A stretch of 40,859 bases of DNA from Bacillota bacterium. GTDB lineage: Bacteria; Bacillota; DTU065. The first letter of the stretch is position 1. Each line of letters begins with the position of its first letter. The stretch is taken from the NCBI GenBank assembly GCA_018435125.1, contig JAHDNZ010000019.1:1-40859 (forward strand), given 5' to 3'. Below, in pieces: positions 32,026 through 39,715 of this stretch. The translations under genes were made by a program, and so were the position numbers. The notes beneath the pieces were generated by a model that was not told where the DNA came from, ran no database searches, and saw only the letters and a program-made list of their open reading frames with translations.

Positions 32026-34026
32026 TTAAAACCCAAAGAAACGTTGCCAGAACTGTTGCAGTTTTTCGGTTACTTCATTGATAAAGCCTACCCTATCTTT
32101 AGCCGGGAGATTATCCTTCGTAAAAGCATAGTAACGCAAAAGCACTTTATCACTGGAACTTTGTTTGCCTGTATAAACATCAATACTGACCCTTTGGACA
32201 TTCTGCGGCATCTTAAAATCAATAACCGGGTAATCTTTAAGATACTCCTTGGCAAACACTTGAAAAATTCTGGCCGACATCGAACTGCCAATAACCGTGT
32301 TTCCATACTGCATCGGTTCTGATTGTCTATCATTGCCAATCCAAACTGAAACAGCTATCTCAGGCGTAAAGCCCACAAACCAGGCATTGGTGTAATTATC
32401 TGCTATCCCGGTTTTACCGGCTGCAGGTCTACCTATTCTAGCGGCTTTACCTGTACCATATTCCACCACATTTCTTAACATGTCGGTAATCATAAAAGCC
32501 TCATCAGCCTTGATAACTTTTTGAGTTTTTCTCTTTGCAGAATAAACAGTCTTCCCTCTTTGGTCTTTTACCTCGTAAACATAATAAGGTTTAATATAGA
32601 TGCCTTCTCTGGCAAAGGTTGCATAGGCTCCTACCATATCAAGCGGAGTTACACCATCAGTCAAACCCCCCAAAGCCAAAGCCAAGTTGCGATCTTTTTC
32701 TTTGGTAATAGAGTGAATGCCTAAACTATTGGTAAGCTGAATAACCTGCTCTACCCCTACATCAGCTAGCACTTTAATCGCTGCTATATTGCGCGAACGT
32801 TCAAGAGCATAACCCATAGCAATATCTCCCAAAAACTGATTGTCATAGTTGTTGGGTTGCCAGCCATCTGCAAAATTTACCGGAGTGTCTGGTACTAAAG
32901 TAGCGGCGTTGTGACCTTTTTGCAAAGCAGCTAAATAGATAAAAGGTTTTAGGGTGGAACCGGGTTGTCTAAAAGCCATAGTCGCTCGGTTAAACTGATC
33001 CTCTCCCCTGCCTCCAACCATAGCCTTAATACCGCCACTTTCAATATCGAGGACTACTAAGGCAGCCTGTGGCTGAGTTAAACCGTTTTGATCTATTTGC
33101 CCATTAGGTAAAGTAGCCAGAACTGTCTCTTCAGCTATTTTCTGGGCTTTAAGATCAAGAGCTGTATATATTTTATAGCCCTTTGTTTGGAGTTGATTAA
33201 GATCAAAGCCTACACTTGTTAGTTCCTTAAGAGTTTCAGAAACATAATAAGCTGGTGCCATATTTTTAGGAGCTTGTTTGGTATTAATGCTTTCCTCCGC
33301 AGCTTTTTGCGCTTCTTCTAAACTTATATAACCCATATCAGCCATAGCCTCTAGAACAATCTGTCTTCGCTTAGAAGCATTTTCTAGATTGATAAAAGGC
33401 GAATAGTAACCTGGCCCGTTAATAATACCTCCGAGAAGAGCAGCTTCCGAGAGGTTTAACTCAGAGACCGGTTTTTGAAAATAGTATTCGGAGGCAGTCT
33501 GAACTCCATAAATATTAGGCCCAAGATAGATCAAGTTAAGATAATATTCAAGAATTTCTTCTTTGGTATAGCGGGTTTCGACCATAAGAGCTAGGGCAAT
33601 TTCCTTAATCTTTCTAATCAAAGTCTTATCATGACTAAGAAACATGTTCTTAACTAACTGCTGAGTAATAGTACTCCCACCCTGAGCTTTGCGCCTTTCT
33701 TTTATATCTACGATAACCGCTCGCAATAAACTTTTAAAATTAACTCCTTTATGTTGCCAAAAAGCCTTATCTTCAATAGCTACTACAGCTTTTTGAAGAT
33801 TTTGAGGGATCTTTTCTAAAGGTACATATTCTCTATTTTCATGGTAAAGGTAACTGACAATATTGCCATTTTGATCGTAAATCACACTACGTTTGGCAAA
33901 GTTAAATTCTAAATCGTGAGCGAAAACACTTCTGGCCAAAAAAGCCGTACCAATTGTTATACTTATTAATATAAGGGCAAGAAAAATCAAGATAATTCTA
34001 ACAAACCGTTTTTTTCTAAAACTCAT
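32026..34026 (-). CDS. Class A penicillin-binding protein (PBP1a-type)
   Basis: 666 residues. A basic N-terminus and one TM (about 10-30) precede the GT51 transglycosylase: IEDKAFWQHKG (catalytic Glu85), QGGSTITQQLVKN, and LEYYLNLIYLG. The transpeptidase has SxxK at Ser357 (RQPGSTLKPF), SRN at 411-413 and KTG at 538-540. It polymerises lipid II and cross-links peptidoglycan in the periplasm. No beta-lactamase-like insert or PASTA domain is seen; the C-terminus is short. ATG follows AAGGTGAT. It is divergent from the GHL10 gene. Confidence 0.96.
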   Translation of the reverse strand: MSFRKKRFVRIILIFLALILISITIGTAFLARSVFAHDLEFNFAKRSVIYDQNGNIVSYLYHENREYVPLEKIPQNLQKAVVAIEDKAFWQHKGVNFKSLLRAVIVDIKERRKAQGGSTITQQLVKNMFLSHDKTLIRKIKEIALALMVETRYTKEEILEYYLNLIYLGPNIYGVQTASEYYFQKPVSELNLSEAALLGGIINGPGYYSPFINLENASKRRQIVLEAMADMGYISLEEAQKAAEESINTKQAPKNMAPAYYVSETLKELTSVGFDLNQLQTKGYKIYTALDLKAQKIAEETVLATLPNGQIDQNGLTQPQAALVVLDIESGGIKAMVGGRGEDQFNRATMAFRQPGSTLKPFIYLAALQKGHNAATLVPDTPVNFADGWQPNNYDNQFLGDIAMGYALERSRNIAAIKVLADVGVEQVIQLTNSLGIHSITKEKDRNLALALGGLTDGVTPLDMVGAYATFAREGIYIKPYYVYEVKDQRGKTVYSAKRKTQKVIKADEAFMITDMLRNVVEYGTGKAARIGRPAAGKTGIADNYTNAWFVGFTPEIAVSVWIGNDRQSEPMQYGNTVIGSSMSARIFQVFAKEYLKDYPVIDFKMPQNVQRVSIDVYTGKQSSSDKVLLRYYAFTKDNLPAKDRVGFINEVTEKLQQFWQRFFGF

Positions 34027-34129
34027 TACTCTAGATCACCTTCTTGTTAGCTAAATAAATCAGCTATCCATTTCTTATTAGATTCACGAATAACCCTCAA
34101 GCTACCTGCAGGAGAACTTTTCCTACGGG

Positions 34130-34177
34130 GAAGGTTATTACCTTCGGTCCTCGAAATTATCATCATGATGATATAAT
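34130..34177 (+). promoter_or_regulatory. Palindrome overlapping a -10 box upstream of the GHL10 gene
   Basis: TATCATCATGATGATA (34158-34173) is a perfect 16-bp palindrome and overlaps TGATATAAT, an extended -10 (TATAAT 34172-34177). A 6-bp hairpin GAAGGT-TATT-ACCTTC lies at 34130-34145. The palindrome is a good operator candidate, but the predicted start (about 34184) leaves very little leader before the TTG at 34196. Confidence 0.45.
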
Positions 34178-34195
34178 GTTAAAGAGGTGACTGTT

Positions 34196-36001
34196 TTGAA
34201 AATAAATCGGGTTTTATGGCTCTTTTTGATCTTATCCCTGATAGTACTGGCCAAACCACACCTCGCCCTGGTTGGTGATTGGGATCTATATCTTAGTACC
34301 TGGTTAACTGAAGCCGATGTCTCTTTTCTAAATTTATCATTTTCAGATTTAGAACCTTCTTTATTGGAACAATTAGATGTTCTTATTATAAACCAAGCTC
34401 CTAAACTTGGTGAAGGGGTGGTAAAAAACCTTAAACGCTACTTACGTTCCCATAAAAAGCTGGTTATCTTTAGTGAAGTTATAGCCCAAGATCTTATCGA
34501 AGGCGCTTTAGAAGATGACAGTATTGCCTATACTCTGGGAATAACAAACCTAAATCCACTTACAAATGTCGAGCTGGTTTTAGGTGATAAAACCCTTCCC
34601 CTAAAGGAAGCCTATAGTTTTAGTCAAAGAAAAGCAACCGAGTTAGCTATATATAATAACAACGAAGTTGCTGTCTCTTACAATAATAATGCTCTTCTCA
34701 TTGGTCTTAGATCCTTATCTTTTGAGCTAGCTCAAAACAATGATTTAAAAGAGCTTTTTTTTGCAGCCTTAAAAAGCTTTTTAATAACTAGAAAGCCCTT
34801 AGAACAAGCCCGAAATAAGATCCCCCTTGCCGACTTACCCCATGACAAAATCAACCTCTATGAAAAAGCTTTGGAATTAGAAAGGGGACTGGATAAGGTG
34901 AGCCTTGGAAAAGCTCTAAGTGATTACGATGAAGCTTTAGCCCTTTATAAAGAAGCCTACCTCTACACTCTGCCATCTAGAGATAGAGAAACAAGGGCAC
35001 TCTGGTTTAGACCTCCGTCTAGTAAAAGAGAGATAACCGAATCTTTAGACCAAATGGCAAGTTTGGGAATTAATTTAATTTTTGTAGAAACCTGGTGGGA
35101 AGGTAGCTTACTCTATCCAAATGGTCCTGTAAATCAAAGGCCTGAATTTAGGGGTTGGGACCCCCTTGAGTATATTATCACTGAAGCCAAAAAAAGAAAT
35201 ATTGAAGTCCATGCCTGGTTAGAGGTCTTCTTTTCCGGTTATAAAAAACCAGGTGAGATTCTGGAAAAACATCCTAACTGGGCTGCTGTGGGTATAGATG
35301 GCAAGATACCTGTCAGAGCTGAGGATGATAAATACTTTATCGATCCTGCCAACCTTGAAGCCCAAGCTTTTTTAATAGATATGTTTGTAGATATGGTTAA
35401 GAGATATAACCTTGACGGGTTGCACCTAGACTATATTCGCTATCCTCTTCAAACTCCGGTTGCCTATAGTTTTTCTCTCTCTAGTAAAAAACGTTTCGCT
35501 CAAACTACCGGGCTCGAATTTCCAACCGGTACTTCTCATCCTAATTGGGTAGCTTTTAGTAAATTTAAGGAAGAGCAAGTGACTAATTTTGTCGCCTCAT
35601 TACGTGAAGCTGTTCTTAAATTTAGACCTTTACAAATTTCAGCAGCTGTATTCCCGGGTAACGATGCCATTATTAATAAAAACCAAAACTGGCCTTTATG
35701 GATTGAAAAGGGGTATTTAGATTTTATTAGCCTGATGCTCTATAGCCGATCTACTGCCACGGTAGAAAACTGGATTCAAGATTCTAAAAGGCAAATAGGT
35801 GACAAGATCCCCTATTACCCTGCTTTAGCTGCTATAAGTATCCCCGAAGGAGACCTCTTAATAGAACAAACACTCTTAATCCAAAAATACACTCTTCCCG
35901 GTGTGGCCTTTTTTGCCTGGAACCATTTTAACACTGATATTATTAATAAACTAAGCCTAGGACCTTTCCGTATTAAGGCCAAACGGGAAGAGTTTAAATA
36001 A
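34196..36001 (+). CDS. GHL10/DUF187 family glycoside hydrolase-like protein with N-terminal alpha/beta domain
   Basis: 601 residues from a TTG at 34196 (GAGGTG six bases upstream). A signal peptide (about 1-20) is followed by an alpha/beta domain (about 25-200: LDVLIINQAP, KKLVIFSEVIAQDLI) that looks like a glutamine-amidotransferase/ThuA-like fold, then GHL10 from about 265: RETRALWFRPP, GINLIFVETWWEGSLLYP, IEVHAWLEVFFSGY, DGLHLDYIRYP and WIEKGYLDFISLMLYSR. The HLDYIRYP block is the family hallmark. Role: degrading or binding an extracellular or periplasmic polysaccharide; substrate unknown. It is divergent from the PBP gene. Confidence 0.88.
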   Translation: MKINRVLWLFLILSLIVLAKPHLALVGDWDLYLSTWLTEADVSFLNLSFSDLEPSLLEQLDVLIINQAPKLGEGVVKNLKRYLRSHKKLVIFSEVIAQDLIEGALEDDSIAYTLGITNLNPLTNVELVLGDKTLPLKEAYSFSQRKATELAIYNNNEVAVSYNNNALLIGLRSLSFELAQNNDLKELFFAALKSFLITRKPLEQARNKIPLADLPHDKINLYEKALELERGLDKVSLGKALSDYDEALALYKEAYLYTLPSRDRETRALWFRPPSSKREITESLDQMASLGINLIFVETWWEGSLLYPNGPVNQRPEFRGWDPLEYIITEAKKRNIEVHAWLEVFFSGYKKPGEILEKHPNWAAVGIDGKIPVRAEDDKYFIDPANLEAQAFLIDMFVDMVKRYNLDGLHLDYIRYPLQTPVAYSFSLSSKKRFAQTTGLEFPTGTSHPNWVAFSKFKEEQVTNFVASLREAVLKFRPLQISAAVFPGNDAIINKNQNWPLWIEKGYLDFISLMLYSRSTATVENWIQDSKRQIGDKIPYYPALAAISIPEGDLLIEQTLLIQKYTLPGVAFFAWNHFNTDIINKLSLGPFRIKAKREEFK

Positions 36002-36097
36002 CCTCTTATAAAGGAATGGGATTTAATTTAAAGAAATATAGCTTTAGGTCATCCACTAAAAATTTAAAACTAAGCCAGCTTAGCCATTTTTCCCAAT

Positions 36098-36124
36098 ATT
36101 GATATCAGCCATATAAATATCAAT
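36098..36124. promoter_or_regulatory. 8-bp inverted repeat upstream of the PilZ gene
   Basis: ATTGATAT (36098-36105) and ATATCAAT (36117-36124) are exact complements 11 bases apart, 57 bases before the TTG start. It may be an operator. A weak terminator-like CTAAG-CCAG-CTTAG followed by CCATTTTT lies at about 36070-36090. Confidence 0.35.
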
Positions 36125-36180
36125 GAAGAATCTTCAATTTAACTGCGAAAAAATGTTTTAAAAATTAGAGGTGACATTCT

Positions 36181-37149
36181 TTGGTATTTGATCTTCTTAA
36201 AAACATTTTTCATTCACCGGTTGATCTGACTGATTTAATTAATAGTAAAGACCTTTCTAGTATAATGTCTTTTATAGCTACGGACGCACAAGGAGAAATT
36301 ATCTATCTTAGCAGTCAGGGTCAAATCATTCTAAGAGATCTAGCTAAGCAAAAAAAGCTACCCCCCGTTTTAGAAAACCAACCCTTAGAAAAAATATTAG
36401 GTAAACCATTTAGAGAAACTGTGCTTGGCCTAACTATCTCTTCCAAAGAAGAGATAGTCTCACAGTTACTGCAAATAGGTAGAACAAATTATGTTGTGAC
36501 AACCAAACTATTACAAGATGAAAAGACCGGGGCAATTACTGGTTGTATTGCCTGTTATGTAAAAACAAATCCTCAAAGTGATCACACGGTTAAAAAAGCC
36601 CTGAGCTCTTTTATTAAAAATGTCCTCCAAACAAGAAACTATAATATCATAGGCTGGGTAGACCATATCAGTGCATCCCATGCCATCCAGCTGATACAGT
36701 GTGTTTTAAATGTAGGGCACAAAATTCGCATACCAGATTACTGTCCTTATAAAGAAGTCTGTGCTTTTCATCCCATTAATGGCTATTGTGCTCTTGATAG
36801 ACGTTCTTATGCTCGTTTTCCCATAGAAAAAAACCTTAGAATAAGTCTTGAAACAAGTCAAGCTGGCATGGATGTTTCTCCTGACTTAAAGGGTAAGTTT
36901 ATTCATGGCTCTTCACTTGATATAAGTGCCGGTGGCATTAGGTTTTTCAGTCCGCTTCGCTTTCCCCCGGGATGTGTTTTAAAAATCCATCTTGAAAATG
37001 AGCCCCCCATCAGAGTTAATGCCGAAGTAGTATGGCTGACTCCACAAAATAACGGCTTTGTCCATGGCTGTAAATTCATCGACCTTAACCCACAAGCTTC
37101 AGCTACCATTTTGCAACTAATTTATCAATTCCAGATCGCCGATAAATAG
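36181..37149 (+). CDS. PilZ-domain protein with PAS-like N-terminus and Cys-rich linker
   Basis: 322 residues. Residues 25-130 resemble a PAS sensor (FIATDAQGEIIYLSSQGQII; ends in TGCIACYV). Residues 170-206 hold a Cys-rich segment, QCVLNVGHKIRIPDYCPY then CAFHPINGYCALD (C174, C188, C194, C203). The C-terminal PilZ domain has the c-di-GMP motifs RSYAR (208-212) and DISAGG (247-252), ending GCKFIDL. It should respond to c-di-GMP, perhaps together with a signal felt by the PAS/Cys part. TTG start with GAGGTG seven bases upstream. The neighbours are glycan genes. Confidence 0.87.
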   Translation: MVFDLLKNIFHSPVDLTDLINSKDLSSIMSFIATDAQGEIIYLSSQGQIILRDLAKQKKLPPVLENQPLEKILGKPFRETVLGLTISSKEEIVSQLLQIGRTNYVVTTKLLQDEKTGAITGCIACYVKTNPQSDHTVKKALSSFIKNVLQTRNYNIIGWVDHISASHAIQLIQCVLNVGHKIRIPDYCPYKEVCAFHPINGYCALDRRSYARFPIEKNLRISLETSQAGMDVSPDLKGKFIHGSSLDISAGGIRFFSPLRFPPGCVLKIHLENEPPIRVNAEVVWLTPQNNGFVHGCKFIDLNPQASATILQLIYQFQIADK

Positions 37150-37222
37150 TTTGACTTTTAAATATCTGTATCTAAACAGTTTGTTGGTTTAGTTTTAGTA
37201 CTACGATAAGGGGAGGATAGAC

Positions 37223-38521
37223 TTGAGTAAAAAAATTGTGTTGGTTTTTATTGTCCTTGCAATTAGTGTATCTGCTTTGGCTGCTACCAAAGAGATTGAT
37301 GTCTGGCTAACCGGTCACAGTAATGAAGAGCTACGCATAATTAACGAGGTCACCGAAAGTGATTTTACAGTTGCAACCGGGATTAAAGTCAACTATACCA
37401 CACTGAGTTGGTCTGATAACGAAAATCGCTTTCTTCTAGGGGCTGCTTCTGGAGATGCTCCGGATGTAGGCGGTACAGGTCCGCTTCTACTGCCGGAACT
37501 GGGCTTAAGAGGGGCTTTAATGGACCTAACCAATATGCCGGGATTTAAGGAAATATATAACCAATCATATCCCAATTTCTACCGTTCTTTGCAATATAAA
37601 GGCTTAACCTTTGGTCTTCCTTATTTTTCCACTGTAACCACTGCTTATATTCGCGACGATATCTTTAGAGATCTGGGTATTAAAAGCATCGCTACCTGGA
37701 CAGAATTAAAACAAGTTTTACCAAAACTCCAAGCTAAAAAATCTAACCTGCTTTTACAATTTGGCCTGGGTGAGATTCTTTATGCCGATGTCAATATGTT
37801 CATGTGGCAAAGAGGTGCAGATGACTATACTCCTGATTTAACCAAATCAGGCTATGACTCACCTGAATGTATCGCTGCTTTTAAAGAGTATGTAGAACTT
37901 TACACCAAATATAAAATCCCAAGCGAAACACCTATGTTCCAGGGCTTTGTTAGCGGTGATTTGTCCATAGTGCTCCAATACCCCTTCTTTTACCAAAACC
38001 TAACTCATGGAGCACCTCAGATTGCCGGTAAATGGAGCATAGCTGAAGTACCCGGTACCATTTTAGATGGTAAGCTAGATCGAACTACTAATGCTGGTGG
38101 TTCGGCAATTGGTATCTTCCAAAGCTCTAAAAAGAAAAATGAGGCTTGGGAATATCTAAAATGGTTTTCTAGCGATAAAACTCAAATCAGTATTGCTAAT
38201 CGCATCCACAACGAAATCCCAGGCGCGTTTTTTATGCCAAGCAACCGCAAGGCGATTCCCAAAATCGACTTTAACAAAGAAGCCCTTTCTCTGTTTAGCA
38301 AGGCTCTAGAAAGTGGTTCGCGCTCGATCTATGGTCTGGTGGCACCTAGACATCGCAGACGTTATCTCCAGATGGCGACTCAAAGATGTGTTTTGCAAGG
38401 TGAAGACCCGGAAAAGTCCATTCGCTCAGCTGCTGAAGAGCACAATGCTGAAATCAATAAAAAGCAAGTTGAATACGATAGATTTATTAAAAAGCTCTTG
38501 GAATTACAAAAAAAGAATTAG
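37223..38521 (+). CDS. ABC-transporter family 1 extracellular solute (sugar)-binding protein
   Basis: 432 residues. The signal peptide (1-20, VSALA-AT) has a signal peptidase I site with no lipobox Cys, so the protein should be free in a periplasm. The mature part has the family 1 features IDVWLTGHSNEE, GDAPDVGGTGPLLLPEL, YKGLTFGLPYFS, and TNAGGSAIGIFQSSKKKNEAWEYLKWF. It binds an oligosaccharide for an ABC importer. No permease or ATPase genes are next to it. TTG start after GGGGAGGAT. Confidence 0.92.
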   Translation: MSKKIVLVFIVLAISVSALAATKEIDVWLTGHSNEELRIINEVTESDFTVATGIKVNYTTLSWSDNENRFLLGAASGDAPDVGGTGPLLLPELGLRGALMDLTNMPGFKEIYNQSYPNFYRSLQYKGLTFGLPYFSTVTTAYIRDDIFRDLGIKSIATWTELKQVLPKLQAKKSNLLLQFGLGEILYADVNMFMWQRGADDYTPDLTKSGYDSPECIAAFKEYVELYTKYKIPSETPMFQGFVSGDLSIVLQYPFFYQNLTHGAPQIAGKWSIAEVPGTILDGKLDRTTNAGGSAIGIFQSSKKKNEAWEYLKWFSSDKTQISIANRIHNEIPGAFFMPSNRKAIPKIDFNKEALSLFSKALESGSRSIYGLVAPRHRRRYLQMATQRCVLQGEDPEKSIRSAAEEHNAEINKKQVEYDRFIKKLLELQKKN

Positions 38522-38600
38522 CTCCCTAGAAAATCTGCTTTACTAGCCGAGCTAATAGGAAATCTCTAGTAGAATTTGTTAATTAAAAAGTTGACCTAAA

Positions 38601-38634
38601 AAACAGAGTGCCATTTACGGCACTCTGTTTTAAC
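38601..38634. terminator. Bidirectional terminator between convergent genes
   Basis: AAACAGAGTGCC (38601-38612) pairs exactly with 38619-38630 around ATTTAC, with an A run before and a T run after. It ends the sugar-binding protein gene and overlaps the stop of the opposing dehydratase gene. Confidence 0.9.
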
Positions 38635-39583
38635 GTTCTCTTTCCAGATCAGCTTCTACCATCTCGGTAATTATCTCTTTTAAGGTTGTTTTGGCTTGCC
38701 AGCCCAGCTCTTTTTTAGCCAGAGAACTGTCTCCGCAAAGCTCTGGAACATCGGCCGGTCTTAAAAAGGCCTTGTTTGAAACAACATAATCTTTATAATC
38801 CAAATCCACAACCTCAAAAGCCATCTTGACCAAATCGCGAACCGAATAGGTTTTGCCGGTTGCAATTACATAATCTTTGGGCTTACTGTTTTGCAGCATA
38901 AGCCACATAGCTTCGACATATTCCGGGGCATAACCCCAGTCTCTTTTAGCCTCCAGATTGCCAAGACACAGTTTTTTCTGTTTTTTTAAGGCTATTCTAG
39001 CCACAGCTTGGCTAATTTTCCTGGAGACAAACTCTTCTCCCCGACGAGGTGATTCATGATTAAACAGAATCCCAGCACAGCAAAACATCTGATAGGATTC
39101 GCGGTAGTTAAGCGTCATATAATGGGCATAAGCCTTGGCTGCCGCATAGGGACTACGCGGATGAAAGGGAGTTGTTTCTTTTTGCGGGCTCTCAGATGCT
39201 AAGCCAAAGAGCTCAGAGCTTGATGCCTGGTAAAATTTAATCTCCGGGTTAAATCTATAGCAGGCTTCCAGCATTCTGGCTGCTCCAAGACCGGTTATAT
39301 CTCCTGTAAGGATTGGCTGATTCCAAGAAGTGGCCACAAAGGATTGTGCGGCCAGATTGTATACTTCATCCGGTTTTGCCTTCTTTAAGGCCAATAAAAG
39401 GGAACCACTATCAGCCAGATCCCCTTCGATAAGTTCGATTTGATCTAGGTAGGGTTCGATTCTCCAGTAATTGGCTGTACTTAAGCGGCGTACAAGTCCA
39501 TAAACTTGATAGCCCTTTTTTAACAAAAACTCTGCCAGGTAACTGCCGTCTTGCCCTGTAATGCCTGTGATTAATGCACGCAT
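38630..39583 (-). CDS. gmd: GDP-mannose 4,6-dehydratase
   Basis: 317 residues of the SDR family. NAD(P) motif GITGQDGSYLAEFLL, then NLAAQSFVATSW, catalytic SSELFG and Tyr146/Lys150 (YAAAK), and the GMD-specific NHESPRRGEEFVSRKI and RDWGYAPEYVEAMWLML. It makes GDP-4-keto-6-deoxymannose, the precursor of GDP-fucose, GDP-rhamnose or GDP-perosamine; the enzyme for the next step is not in the window. ATG follows AGAGGTGATACC. Confidence 0.96.
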   Translation of the reverse strand: MRALITGITGQDGSYLAEFLLKKGYQVYGLVRRLSTANYWRIEPYLDQIELIEGDLADSGSLLLALKKAKPDEVYNLAAQSFVATSWNQPILTGDITGLGAARMLEACYRFNPEIKFYQASSSELFGLASESPQKETTPFHPRSPYAAAKAYAHYMTLNYRESYQMFCCAGILFNHESPRRGEEFVSRKISQAVARIALKKQKKLCLGNLEAKRDWGYAPEYVEAMWLMLQNSKPKDYVIATGKTYSVRDLVKMAFEVVDLDYKDYVVSNKAFLRPADVPELCGDSSLAKKELGWQAKTTLKEIITEMVEADLERER

Positions 39584-39660
39584 GGTATCACCTCTTCTAA
39601 CATCTTAAATGCGGCAAACGTTTAAGTGCTTAATCCCACTAACAATATATGTCTCTTTGC

Positions 39661-39684
39661 AAAAGGGCCTGCCAAAGCAGGCCC
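39661..39684 (-). terminator. Terminator after the DUF4091 gene
   Basis: Minus-strand stem GGGCCTGC/GCAGGCCC (39677-39684 with 39665-39672) around four bases, followed by TTTTGC. It lies between the DUF4091 gene and gmd, so gmd likely has its own promoter. Confidence 0.7.
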
Positions 39685-39715
39685 CTTTATAGAAAACTTT
39701 AGGGTCCTTTGTTTA

